From assembly GCA_900544395.1 (NCBI GenBank), contig UQVC01000015.1, positions 1-61,691 on the forward strand: a DNA stretch of 61,691 bases, in the 5' to 3' direction. The stretch is from an uncultured Ruminococcus sp. (GTDB lineage Bacteria > Bacillota > Clostridia > Lachnospirales > Lachnospiraceae). The notes under the pieces were generated by a model. It worked only from the letters and a program-made list of their open reading frames with translations, had not been told where the DNA came from and made no database searches. Of the stretch, positions 24,142-33,260 are shown piece by piece. Numbering within the stretch: position 1 is the first letter of the stretch; each line of letters begins with the position of its first letter. Position numbers and translations under genes: made by a program.

Positions 24142-25059
24142 TTAAGACTCTGTATTTTGATTCAACATATTTCTGCACTTTTCTGACTCCACGCGATATA
24201 CGATTTTTGAATCCGAAAGCATCAGATATCGCGCTCCATTTCCATCTTCTTTCCCAAGATAGACCGTCAGTTCTTTTTCTGTTGTATCCCGCGTATAAAC
24301 AACTGTTTCCGTAATCCGGCTCTTTTCATCTAATCCATACTGCGCCAGATCTTCCTGTACTGCTGAATACTCTGCCACATCTGTCAGAGTCACTGCTCCC
24401 AGCCCGCCTGCAATCGCCGCAATGGCTGTTTCATCCTCTTCTTTTTCAGAATCGTACACTGTCGTTTTTCCGTTCTGCAAAATCGTAACTTTTTTCAGGT
24501 TTCCGCTGCCGATCGCAGGGAATACATCCAGCTGTGCCATCTCCTCCATGGTATAGGACAGATCTGTGACCACCGTATTTTTTACGGTATAAATTTCTGT
24601 TTTCTCATCGAGAGTCACGTAATAAGAGTCTCCCGTTGTATTTCCAAAATAAAGTGTCGTCTTTTTCCCGTCTGTATCCGTCAAATTCACTGTATAAACC
24701 GGGTCTTGCAGCCCATAATCTTCCAGAGTATCTCCATCTTCCAGTTTTCGTTCTGCCTGCAGTTTTTCCAACGTATCCTCCATCTGTTTTGGATAACTCT
24801 GTGCCAGTGGGAAATCAGGGTCTTCCCCATCATACCAGACGTTGTCTTCCTTTGTCAGATGGATCAGACCGCTGCCCACATCATACTGAATATCAGAAAT
24901 GCCTTTCAAATCTGTGACATAGATTTTCTGCGCTTCTGTCTCTTTTTTTCGTTCCTGTTCCTGATGATCCTGGAAAACTATGATACCGGCATAAACGAAA
25001 AGCAACAAAATCAAAATCCCTGCCAGACAAACCAGCGTTTTTTTCTTTTTCTGATTCAT
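24142..25059 (-). CDS. DUF4340-domain membrane-anchored protein, fourth gene of a Gld-type ABC operon
   Basis: A 305-residue protein with one N-terminal membrane span (about 8-28) and an outside domain made of repeated beta-rich units, each with a LxDYGL or YGLDEKS turn (LEDYGLQDP, LAQYGLDEKS), the DUF4340 pattern. It follows the GldG-like gene by 18 nt. DUF4340 proteins are regularly encoded with GldA/F/G-like exporters; their task is not established. Confidence 0.82.
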   Translation of the reverse strand: MNQKKKKTLVCLAGILILLLFVYAGIIVFQDHQEQERKKETEAQKIYVTDLKGISDIQYDVGSGLIHLTKEDNVWYDGEDPDFPLAQSYPKQMEDTLEKLQAERKLEDGDTLEDYGLQDPVYTVNLTDTDGKKTTLYFGNTTGDSYYVTLDEKTEIYTVKNTVVTDLSYTMEEMAQLDVFPAIGSGNLKKVTILQNGKTTVYDSEKEEDETAIAAIAGGLGAVTLTDVAEYSAVQEDLAQYGLDEKSRITETVVYTRDTTEKELTVYLGKEDGNGARYLMLSDSKIVYRVESEKCRNMLNQNTES

Positions 25060-25077
25060 GCGTATTATCCACCTCTT

Positions 25078-26463
25078 TTATGCTTTTCTTCGTTTCATCC
25101 AGGTTCCAAATCCAATCGCCAGAATTCCCAATGGCAGAATAAAAATAACCAGGATACTCAGCCAGTCTGCATGCTGCATGGTATTATAAACCGGTGTCAG
25201 ACTCTTCGCCTCAATAGACAGATTTTCCATTCCTTCAAAATTAGCCGCCACGGCATTTAGAAACAGCGTGGTGTTCTCCAGCTGTGGAAAGGTATCTGTA
25301 ATCTGCTGGGCAATCAAACTTCCTGCACTGATCACGGTAAACCGGGATTCTCCTTCCTCTGCGACTGCCCCAAGCACATACTGTCCCACCTCGCTTTGAC
25401 TCTCCTGTGTTACTGCATACCCGGCATCTGATGTGGTCATAAACTCCTCGACAGAAATGCTCTCCCGCTCTGGTTTTGTCAGCTGCATCCCATGAGCATT
25501 GAGCAAAAGTGTCATCTGGGATTCCAGATTTTCAGCCAGATCTCCGGAAACGGAAAGTTCCGGGAAGAAGCAGTAATAGTTATTCTGATAACTCCGTTTT
25601 GTATCTGCGATATACCCTTCTGCCCCTTCCATTCCGTAAGTCTTCAGCAGACTTGCCAGATTTGGAAGTTCGGTACTGTTGGTGTCTCCAAGAAGAAGTA
25701 TCGCATCGCCGCCATTTTTTAAATACTCTTCAATGGCATTCTTCTCATCTTCCGTCAGATCCGAAGACGGCGCATTGATCAGAAGCAGTTCACAGTCTTT
25801 TGGGATCTCCGGTTTCATCACCGTGTTGACTCCTTCTACTGTATAATTTCCTTTTTCCAGTAATTCCTGGATCGTCGAAGATAATGTCATTTCTCCATGA
25901 CCGGAAGTCTGATAGATCTTATTGACTTCTTCACTTGTCACTGCATGAACCGCACTGCTAAGCTGTCCTTCTCCGTCAAAAGACACCTCGGACGCTGATC
26001 CTGTATAATAATAGGACGCCATATCCATCACGATAATATCTTGAAAGGAAACGATTTCTTTCTTTTGCGTGTCCTCACAGGAAACCACGATACTGTTTTC
26101 CGATGCCTCATACTCCTGCAGTGCAGATGGATGCAGCACCGGATCGATCCATTCTACAGAAAGCTTCGATGACAGTCCCGCATATTTACTCAGAAATGTT
26201 ACGATCCTTTCATCCGTTTGTGTCTGATCTGCCAGAACTGTAAACTTCACCTTATGCTCCAGATTCTTCAGCAGTTTTTTACTGGTCTTGGAAATCTCAT
26301 AAATTTTTGTACTGCTCACGTCCAGATTCCTGTATTTTTCCGGAATCTGTCCTGCCAGCAGATTTAAGATCACAATGATCGCGATCACCAACACGGTCAT
26401 TCCTACGCTGTAGGAGCCGTTTTTTGATCTGGATGATCGAAATAACTGTTTGATTTTCTGCAT
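25078..26463 (-). CDS. GldG-like ABC transporter auxiliary protein
   Basis: A 461-residue protein anchored by an N-terminal span (about 20-42) and a C-terminal span (WLSILVIFILPLGILAIGFG) followed by a basic tail. Between them is the ABC_transp_aux domain (VSSTKIYEISKTSKKLLKNL, YQTSGHGE, LLINAPSSDLTEDE), related to GldG. It lies between the permease and DUF4340 genes. In Bacteroidetes the GldAFG exporter supports gliding and secretion; in Firmicutes the cargo is unknown. Confidence 0.85.
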   Translation of the reverse strand: MQKIKQLFRSSRSKNGSYSVGMTVLVIAIIVILNLLAGQIPEKYRNLDVSSTKIYEISKTSKKLLKNLEHKVKFTVLADQTQTDERIVTFLSKYAGLSSKLSVEWIDPVLHPSALQEYEASENSIVVSCEDTQKKEIVSFQDIIVMDMASYYYTGSASEVSFDGEGQLSSAVHAVTSEEVNKIYQTSGHGEMTLSSTIQELLEKGNYTVEGVNTVMKPEIPKDCELLLINAPSSDLTEDEKNAIEEYLKNGGDAILLLGDTNSTELPNLASLLKTYGMEGAEGYIADTKRSYQNNYYCFFPELSVSGDLAENLESQMTLLLNAHGMQLTKPERESISVEEFMTTSDAGYAVTQESQSEVGQYVLGAVAEEGESRFTVISAGSLIAQQITDTFPQLENTTLFLNAVAANFEGMENLSIEAKSLTPVYNTMQHADWLSILVIFILPLGILAIGFGTWMKRRKA

Positions 26464-26475
26464 CTTCTAATCCTC

Positions 26476-27342
26476 CTAACTCCAACGTCTCTTCTGAATT
26501 GCCTGTATGGTCAAGAATACAAAAATTACCAGGATGGAAACATACAGAAGTAATCCACTTACATCGATCAGATTGCTGGATGTGATCTTGGTAAACACAT
26601 CCGCAAGCGCCAGACGTCCCAACAGCTTTGTCAGGATATTCTCATACCAACTGGAATCGATCACATACGTCACCACAAGCGCCATCATACCAATTCCTTC
26701 GATTCCTGCACTCATCATCCAGTTGCCTGTCATATGATAAATGTATGCGGTCACTACCATCAGCAGCAGACAAAGTCCCACCAGGCCGCTGAGTGCCGAC
26801 GTTGGAAGAAATGCCAGAATTCCGTCCCACAGATACAGAAGCAATAAAATACCAAACGTACTGATAAACGCAATGATCTGACTTTCTGTCAGCGCAGACA
26901 GAAACATCCCGATTGCCAGATATACACATCCCAACAGAAAAAATACTGCGATCGAACTGTAATCCACCAGCAAATATGCGCTTCCCTGCATTTTGATCAA
27001 AAGCGGGAACAGACAGAAGATCAGATTTGGAACTGCCAGCACACTGACCATCGCCAGATATTTTCCCAATACAATCTGGGTCAGGCTGACCGGAGCCGTC
27101 AACAAAAGCTGATCTGTCTTATTCCTGCGCTCTTCCGAAAAACTGCGCATGGTCAAAAGCGGAATCCCTACAATGAACACAAACAGGGAACCTGACAAAG
27201 TATACGAAAAATATGGATACCCTGCATTCAGGTTGTATGCCATAAAATAAATCCCGGTAAACATCACCAGAAATGCAATGAAAACACATCCTGTCATAGA
27301 CTGAAAATAGGACTTCAGCTCTCTTTTATAAATTGCCAGCAT
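26476..27342 (-). CDS. ABC-2 type permease (GldF-like)
   Basis: A 288-residue membrane protein with six predicted spans (for example CVFIAFLVMFTGIYFMAYN, LFVFIVGIPLLTMRSFSEER). The FSEERR segment after span two is typical of ABC-2 permeases of this type. The start at 27342 has AGGAGG and overlaps the end of the ATPase gene by 17 bp; an earlier in-frame start at 27372 is less likely. Confidence 0.87.
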   Translation of the reverse strand: MLAIYKRELKSYFQSMTGCVFIAFLVMFTGIYFMAYNLNAGYPYFSYTLSGSLFVFIVGIPLLTMRSFSEERRNKTDQLLLTAPVSLTQIVLGKYLAMVSVLAVPNLIFCLFPLLIKMQGSAYLLVDYSSIAVFFLLGCVYLAIGMFLSALTESQIIAFISTFGILLLLYLWDGILAFLPTSALSGLVGLCLLLMVVTAYIYHMTGNWMMSAGIEGIGMMALVVTYVIDSSWYENILTKLLGRLALADVFTKITSSNLIDVSGLLLYVSILVIFVFLTIQAIQKRRWS

Positions 27343-28297
27343 GGGCTTCTTCCTCCTTTCCCACGGCATCATTTTGTGTCAGCTCTAAAAATACGTCTTC
27401 CAGACTGATCTTTGATGTATGAAGGGACAACAGCGGACACTGACGGTTTGCAAATGCAAAAAATACTGTCTCCCGGATATCTGCCCCTTCTTCTGCTGTA
27501 ATTTTTGCCAAACAGGTTCCATCTGCCCGTTCCTGAATCTCTGCTTTTCTGATCTGCACAATTTCCCTCAGGATCTCCCGCACCAGATCCGCATCTGCTC
27601 TTGCAAGGATCTCCACGGTCTCCGCCCCGCTCATCTGAGCTTCCAGACGATCTGGTGTGTCACTGGCCACCAGCTTTCCTTTGGAGATGATCAGAATATA
27701 ATCGCACACTTCCCGTACCTCTGCCAGAATATGAGAGCTTAAAATTACCGTATGCTTCTTCGCCAGATCCCGGATCAGTTCCCGGATCTCTATGATTTGC
27801 TTGGGATCCAGTCCAACCGTAGGCTCATCCAGGATGATGATCTCCGGAAATCCCAAAATCGCCTGTGCAAGCCCCACTCTCTGCCGATATCCTTTGGACA
27901 GATTTCGGATCAGGCGCCCACTGACCTCTTCCAGCTTTGCCATCTGCATCGCCTCCCGGACAACCTGCTTTCTCTGCTTTTTTGCGATTCCCTTTAATTC
28001 TGCCGCAAACGTCAGATATTCTTCCACCCGCATCTCCAGATACAGGGGCGGGATCTCCGGCAGGTATCCGATATGCTTTTTCGCCTCTTCCGGTTCTTTT
28101 AAAATATCATGCCCGTCGATCAGCACTTCTCCCTCTGTGGCTCCAAGATACCCGGTCATAATATTCATGGTCGTAGATTTTCCGGCTCCGTTAGGACCCA
28201 AAAAGCCATAGACCCTCCCTTTTTCAATCGTAAAATTCAGGTGGTCTATGGCCATATGATCTCCGTATTTTTTCACAAGGTTCTTTACTTCTATCAA
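27326..28297 (-). CDS. ABC transporter ATP-binding protein (GldA/CcmA type)
   Basis: A 323-residue ATPase: Walker A GPNGAGKST at about 34-42, signature LSKGYRQR, Walker B IIILDEPTVGLDP, then a C-terminal extension of about 100 residues as in drug/gliding-type exporters. The start codon is TTG at 28297, with GGAGGACG upstream. First gene of a four-gene minus-strand operon: ATPase, permease, GldG-like, DUF4340. Confidence 0.9.
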   Translation of the reverse strand: MIEVKNLVKKYGDHMAIDHLNFTIEKGRVYGFLGPNGAGKSTTMNIMTGYLGATEGEVLIDGHDILKEPEEAKKHIGYLPEIPPLYLEMRVEEYLTFAAELKGIAKKQRKQVVREAMQMAKLEEVSGRLIRNLSKGYRQRVGLAQAILGFPEIIILDEPTVGLDPKQIIEIRELIRDLAKKHTVILSSHILAEVREVCDYILIISKGKLVASDTPDRLEAQMSGAETVEILARADADLVREILREIVQIRKAEIQERADGTCLAKITAEEGADIRETVFFAFANRQCPLLSLHTSKISLEDVFLELTQNDAVGKEEEAHAGNL

Positions 28298-28407
28298 AAT
28301 CTCGTCCTCCTGCTCCCTGTTTTTACAGAAATTTCCTGTCTCACGGGAAAAACGATACCAGAACTTTGTGAAGTTTTTGTGTTATAACTGTGATATAGTT
28401 TTGTACT

Positions 28408-29412
28408 TTATTTATGCCTGTTTCTCTTCCTCTTTTTCTGCCGGCATCCGACAATAATCAACAACAGGATTACCAGAAAAATCCAAATTCCCCATTCCAT
28501 GAAAAATATGTTTTCTTTCTCCTCGCCTTCGTCGCCTTTTCTGACACTTGCATCCACAGGACGTTTGGGTGCATGCCTTTCATATCCTTCAATCTGTTCT
28601 CTTACGATCTCTGCAATCCGCTCCTGCCCCCGCTGATTGGGATGCAATCCGTCTTTCTGCACCATCTCTGTCACATCAGACTGTGCCAGATCCGCAATCC
28701 GATATCCATATCTGGAACAATACCCTTCTATGATCTGATTCATATTCTGGATCACTTCATCCACAACCTGATTCATGGTTCCCGGAAGTTTTAGATTGGT
28801 AACCGGATTATAAATATTGGTTACAACAATCTGTGCCCCATCTTTTTTCCATTCACAGATGGTTTCCATTGCTGCTCTCCATTGTGTGTCAAACACCTGA
28901 TAATCCCAGTTGGCAAGTGCATCTATGACTTGAAAAATCAAAAGAGGATTTTCCTGAACCCTTCTCTCAATTTCCTGCAAGGCATCCTGGGCACTTTGAA
29001 ATTTTGTTTTTGTATGCAAAATTTCACGTGCTGTTTCTTTGCATGTGTTCAGTAAATCATTGGATCCCATTGTAAGAAAAATCACATCCGCTTTTTCCAG
29101 GTCCTGTCTGACGGCACTCTTCGACAGTACTTTCTCATTGAGTCCTCTGGTTGCAAGCCCGTTTTTTGCATAGTTCCTGCATACAAATTCCTGTCCGCTG
29201 TCTGCTGCCAGAGTTTCTGTCACAATTTCACCATAACATCGCAAATCTGGAATATCTTCTCCTGCATATCCTTTTGCAATGCTGTCTCCCAGTACCACCG
29301 TATAGAGAGGTTCATTCGGTTTCTCTTCTGCCTTCGTATAAAAGCAGGGAACTGCCAGCATCCAGACAGCCAACAACAGTCCCGCCCGGATCACTGCCTT
29401 TCTCATGTCCAT
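28408..29412 (-). CDS. Cell-surface SGNH/GDSL hydrolase with C-terminal membrane anchor
   Basis: A 334-residue esterase-type protein. A signal peptide (about 1-28) precedes block I VVLGDSIAKGY (Ser44), block III LTMGSNDLL and block V DGLHPNQRG (Asp-x-x-His). After the catalytic domain comes a span WGIWIFLVILLLIIVG and a Lys/Arg-rich tail, so it should be held on the outer face of the membrane. The ATG at 29412 (GAGGA) was chosen; 29406 is also possible. It begins 14 nt after sbcC. The substrate (cell-wall acetyl groups, lipid or glycan esters) is not known. Confidence 0.85.
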   Translation of the reverse strand: MDMRKAVIRAGLLLAVWMLAVPCFYTKAEEKPNEPLYTVVLGDSIAKGYAGEDIPDLRCYGEIVTETLAADSGQEFVCRNYAKNGLATRGLNEKVLSKSAVRQDLEKADVIFLTMGSNDLLNTCKETAREILHTKTKFQSAQDALQEIERRVQENPLLIFQVIDALANWDYQVFDTQWRAAMETICEWKKDGAQIVVTNIYNPVTNLKLPGTMNQVVDEVIQNMNQIIEGYCSRYGYRIADLAQSDVTEMVQKDGLHPNQRGQERIAEIVREQIEGYERHAPKRPVDASVRKGDEGEEKENIFFMEWGIWIFLVILLLIIVGCRQKKRKRNRHK

Positions 29413-29426
29413 CACTTCCTCATTTT

Positions 29427-32087
29427 CTATGCCATGAAATTCCATGTTACGTGGCTGCCGTGCTCTGTCTTTTTCACCGCCAGCTGCCATTCCATCTGTT
29501 CCTTTAATTCATTTACATGAGAAATAATTCCAACCAGACCTTTCTCGCCTGCCAGTTCTTTTAAAATCTGGATTGCCCGTTCTCTGGAGGCATCGTCTAA
29601 AGCCCCAAATCCTTCGTCGATAAACATGGTTTCCAGACTGACGGCTCCTGCTGTATTCTGAACGATGTCCGCAAGCCCAAGCGCCATAGCCAGAGATGCC
29701 ATAAACGATTCTCCCCCGGAAAGTGTTTTTACATCCCGCACGGAATCGTTGACCAGATCGTAAACATCCAGATCCAGCCCTGCCTGTCCCTGACTGCTTA
29801 AATGTTCCATCTCTCTGCACTGCAGAAGAAAAGACTGCTCTGTCATCCTTGCAAGCCGGACATTGGCTGCATAGATCACCTGACGGAAATACTTTCGCTG
29901 GACATATGTCTCAAAATCCAGTTTGACACTTCCGCTCAATGTTCCATTTGCCGTGCGGCTTAAGTTTCCGATCATTTCATATTGGCTCCTGAAATTCTGA
30001 CCGGTTTCAAACAACTTTCTTAAATGCTCCCCTGCATTTTGATTGATCGTATTTTGCGTATGCAGGTTCATACAGATTTTCCGTCCCTTTTGCAGCTGAT
30101 CCTGGTATTGCATCAGCTCTTGCTGACAAACTGATACTTCCCGGATTTTCTTGCCTTCTGTTTGCTGCATCAATGTTTCATAACGAGATGTCACCTCCAC
30201 CAACGCAGATTCATACCGTTTCAGATTCTCTTCTTTTGCTTCCCGGTCTTTGATCCACTGCTTTGCCAGCTCATATTCTTCCAGGCTTTGAAAGTTCTGA
30301 TCTTCAAATTCTCTACGGAAGTATTCTTCCTCATCTTTCACTTTCTTATTCCACTGAATTTTCTGCTGTCTGCGAATCTCCAGCTGCCCTTCCATTTTAC
30401 TGTGATCCTGTTTTAATTTCTGGTAATTTTTTTCTGCTTTTTCAAATTGACTGCGAAGCCGCTTCAAAGCTGTCTCTGTCTCGATCAACATCTGTTTCGC
30501 ATCTCTTTCTTCCAATATCTCTGAATATTTCCCATCTTTTTCCAGAACAGCTGCAATGGCGGATTCTTCAGATTCCAAACGGCTCTTGATACTCTGAAAT
30601 TTCTCCATGGCCAGGCTTCTCTCTTTCTCCGCCTGATCCCGAATTTGTTTGGCCTGCTCTACCTGTTCTTTTTGTGGGGTTTCTTTCGGCAGCTGCGCTT
30701 TTTGCGGATGCACCAGAGAACCACAGACCGGACACGGTGTATTTTCTTTCAAACTTTGTGCCAGAATGCCTGCCTGCGCATCAAAATATTGCTGATACAG
30801 CGTTTCATAGATCTGTGCACTCTTTTGACAGTTTCTCAGACATTTCTGCATTTCGGCTTCCGCTTTTTCATATTGTCCTCTCAATTTTTTTTGCAGTTCC
30901 AGACGCGGCAATACTTCCTGCAGCCGTACGATCTGTTCCTGAAGCTTTGGTTCTCTTTGTTGTTTGTCTTCCTCTTTTTGCCGATACTCAATCTGCGCGG
31001 ACTGCACGTCTTTTGCATTCTGTCTCCACTGTGTTTCTAATGCGGCTGATTCTTCCATAAACTGCCGCAATTCTGCTTTTACCCGTTCCATCCTCTCCTG
31101 TACGGCTGCCACCTTTTGTGCGCGGATTCCATCCCGAATCTGTCGTTTCAGCTCGCCTGCCTTCTCCTTCTGTCCTTCCAGGATCTCCAACTGTTCCTTT
31201 GTCTTCTCCTGCAGCGCAAACAGACGGTTGGTTTCTTCGATATTTTTTATCAGTGTCTGCAGCTCTTCCACCTTTTTCTGCAGCCGTTCATTGCCCGCTT
31301 CCAGCACCTTTTCTTTCTCGGTTCCTGTCTGCAAAAAGAATTCCACACAATCCAGAACTTCCTCCCCCGATGGAAGCTCCATCTCCAGAAGATTTCTCCA
31401 CACTTCCTCTTTTTCGCAGTCTTCCTGCACCTGCACTTGTTCCATTTCCCGTCTGCAGTCTCTGATATTTTTTTCCAGCTGAACAGAAAGTCCTTTTGCC
31501 TGTTCCTTTAACTTCTCCTGAAGATTCCAGAACATCCTGGTATGAAAAATCTTGGAAAAAATCTGCTTCCTCTCTTTGGATTCTGCATGCAGCAATTTCA
31601 AGAAATCGCCTTGTGCGATCATGGAAATCTGAGTGAACTGATTGACATCCAGGCCTATGATCTCTTCTATCTTCTGATCGATTTCTTTTTTCTTCCCCTC
31701 AAATTCCTTTCCATCAGGAAGAAGGAAACTGACTTTTGCACTCTCTTTCACAAATTTTATGGTTCCATCTGCATATTTTCTCCTGGAAGGACGCAGATAT
31801 TCCGGATTTCTCCTGACAGTATATTCCTGATCCCGGTACAAAAAACAAAGCTCCACATACGTATCCGTTTCCGGATCTGCATACTGACTTCGCATCATAT
31901 TTCCATCCCGCTTTCCGCCGCTTGTCCTTCCATAAAGTGCATACGTGATGGCATCAAAAATCGTTGTTTTTCCGGCGCCTGTATCTCCTGTGATCAGAAA
32001 ACAGCCATTTTTGATTTTCGTAAAGTCAATCGTTTCTTCTCCACTGTAGGATCCAAATGCAGACATCGTCAATCTGATCGGTCTCAT
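29427..32087 (-). CDS. sbcC: Nuclease SbcCD subunit C
   Basis: An 886-residue SMC-like ATPase. Walker A GDTGAGKTT at about 34-42, two long coiled coils, a zinc hook at Cys452/Cys455 (PCPVCGSLVHP), and at the C-terminus the signature LSGGESFMASLAMAL and Walker B MFIDEGFGALD. With SbcD it opens DNA hairpins and protein-blocked ends. It is somewhat shorter than E. coli SbcC (about 1050), through shorter coiled coils. Its ATG abuts the sbcD stop (TAGATG). Confidence 0.95.
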   Translation of the reverse strand: MRPIRLTMSAFGSYSGEETIDFTKIKNGCFLITGDTGAGKTTIFDAITYALYGRTSGGKRDGNMMRSQYADPETDTYVELCFLYRDQEYTVRRNPEYLRPSRRKYADGTIKFVKESAKVSFLLPDGKEFEGKKKEIDQKIEEIIGLDVNQFTQISMIAQGDFLKLLHAESKERKQIFSKIFHTRMFWNLQEKLKEQAKGLSVQLEKNIRDCRREMEQVQVQEDCEKEEVWRNLLEMELPSGEEVLDCVEFFLQTGTEKEKVLEAGNERLQKKVEELQTLIKNIEETNRLFALQEKTKEQLEILEGQKEKAGELKRQIRDGIRAQKVAAVQERMERVKAELRQFMEESAALETQWRQNAKDVQSAQIEYRQKEEDKQQREPKLQEQIVRLQEVLPRLELQKKLRGQYEKAEAEMQKCLRNCQKSAQIYETLYQQYFDAQAGILAQSLKENTPCPVCGSLVHPQKAQLPKETPQKEQVEQAKQIRDQAEKERSLAMEKFQSIKSRLESEESAIAAVLEKDGKYSEILEERDAKQMLIETETALKRLRSQFEKAEKNYQKLKQDHSKMEGQLEIRRQQKIQWNKKVKDEEEYFRREFEDQNFQSLEEYELAKQWIKDREAKEENLKRYESALVEVTSRYETLMQQTEGKKIREVSVCQQELMQYQDQLQKGRKICMNLHTQNTINQNAGEHLRKLFETGQNFRSQYEMIGNLSRTANGTLSGSVKLDFETYVQRKYFRQVIYAANVRLARMTEQSFLLQCREMEHLSSQGQAGLDLDVYDLVNDSVRDVKTLSGGESFMASLAMALGLADIVQNTAGAVSLETMFIDEGFGALDDASRERAIQILKELAGEKGLVGIISHVNELKEQMEWQLAVKKTEHGSHVTWNFMA

Positions 32088-33242
32088 CTATTCTTCCTCC
32101 ATCTCTTCTGCAAGTCTTTGCACTGCCTTTTGTTCCTCTTCACTGAGCGCCCGGCCCTGCATCTCCTGAAAAAACTCTCCAAACATCTCCAGCGGCGAAT
32201 CCATGTGTATCACCTCGGCATCAGAAAGCAGTCTCTGTCTGGTGCGGGAATTATCCATACGCACTTCTAAAATATGAGAAAACACCTGTTCCAACTGTTC
32301 TTTTGGCCGGTATGGATCTGTCTCATCTGTCAACGTAATACTGACATAGTCATCTTTTGCTTCTTCTGGAACAGTTTTCAACAACTCCTCCATGGTTCCG
32401 CGGAACTTTTTCACATCCCGAAGCGGATGAAGTGGATAAGTCTCTACATGGACTTCCTTTCCTTTCTCTCCTATCGTTACAAGATGCAGCGCCTTCGTCT
32501 GCTTCCATTCGCTGACCGAATATTTCAAAAGTGTCCCCGGATAGCGGATCCACTCTTTTCCCACTTTCTGGGCACTGTGCAGATGTCCCAGCGCCGCATA
32601 ATCAAAGACCAGAAGAGGAGTGATCTCCACATTGTCGATCCCACCCACAGAAAAACTCTCCGATTCACAAGTCTGCGTCTGTTCTCCTGTACCTGTATAA
32701 AACTGATGCGTCACGATGACATTTCTTTTGCCAGTGTCAATGTCCTCTCTTTCCAGAATCATCTGTACGGCTTTGTTGTAACTTTCGGGCATTTCTCCAC
32801 CAAACACGGTTCTTACATATCCTGGTTTCAGAAATGGAAGCAGATAAAAAACCACCTCTCCATATTCATCTTCCAAGGTCACTTTCTTCAAAAACTCATC
32901 CTGATCCTGAGGCAGCTTTCCGGCAATATAAATCCCATTCTGACCAAGAATCCCACTTGCATAATCCAACCGCTGCGCGGAATCGTGATTTCCACTGATC
33001 ATCAACAGCGGAATCTTCGGTTTTATTTCTGAAAATCGGGTCAAAAAACGGTCAAAAATTCCCACTGCCTCTGCAGAAGGCACTGACTTATCATAAATAT
33101 CTCCGGCGATCACCACTGCATCCGGCCGCAGTTTTTTCACATAATCCAATACTTCTGCCAGAATATGTTCCTGATCTTCTTTGAGTGAATATTGATGAAG
33201 CGCTCTTCCGATATGCAGATCTGACAAATGAATAAATCTCAT
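32088..33242 (-). CDS. sbcD: Nuclease SbcCD subunit D
   Basis: A 384-residue Mre11-type phosphoesterase. Metal-site motifs are HLSDLHIGR, IAGDIYDK, SGNHDS and YAALGHLH. I chose the ATG at 33242, 8 nt after AGGAGG, over the ATG two codons earlier, which lies too close to that site. It is 18 nt downstream of the ABC_ATPase-family gene and directly before sbcC. Confidence 0.95.
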   Translation of the reverse strand: MRFIHLSDLHIGRALHQYSLKEDQEHILAEVLDYVKKLRPDAVVIAGDIYDKSVPSAEAVGIFDRFLTRFSEIKPKIPLLMISGNHDSAQRLDYASGILGQNGIYIAGKLPQDQDEFLKKVTLEDEYGEVVFYLLPFLKPGYVRTVFGGEMPESYNKAVQMILEREDIDTGKRNVIVTHQFYTGTGEQTQTCESESFSVGGIDNVEITPLLVFDYAALGHLHSAQKVGKEWIRYPGTLLKYSVSEWKQTKALHLVTIGEKGKEVHVETYPLHPLRDVKKFRGTMEELLKTVPEEAKDDYVSITLTDETDPYRPKEQLEQVFSHILEVRMDNSRTRQRLLSDAEVIHMDSPLEMFGEFFQEMQGRALSEEEQKAVQRLAEEMEEE

Positions 33243-33260
33243 CCACATTTCCTCCTGTAT

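Noticed and set aside
30645..31511. Several long plus-strand frames inside sbcC.
   Set aside because: They are Phe/Ser/Leu-rich shadows of coiled-coil coding sequence.
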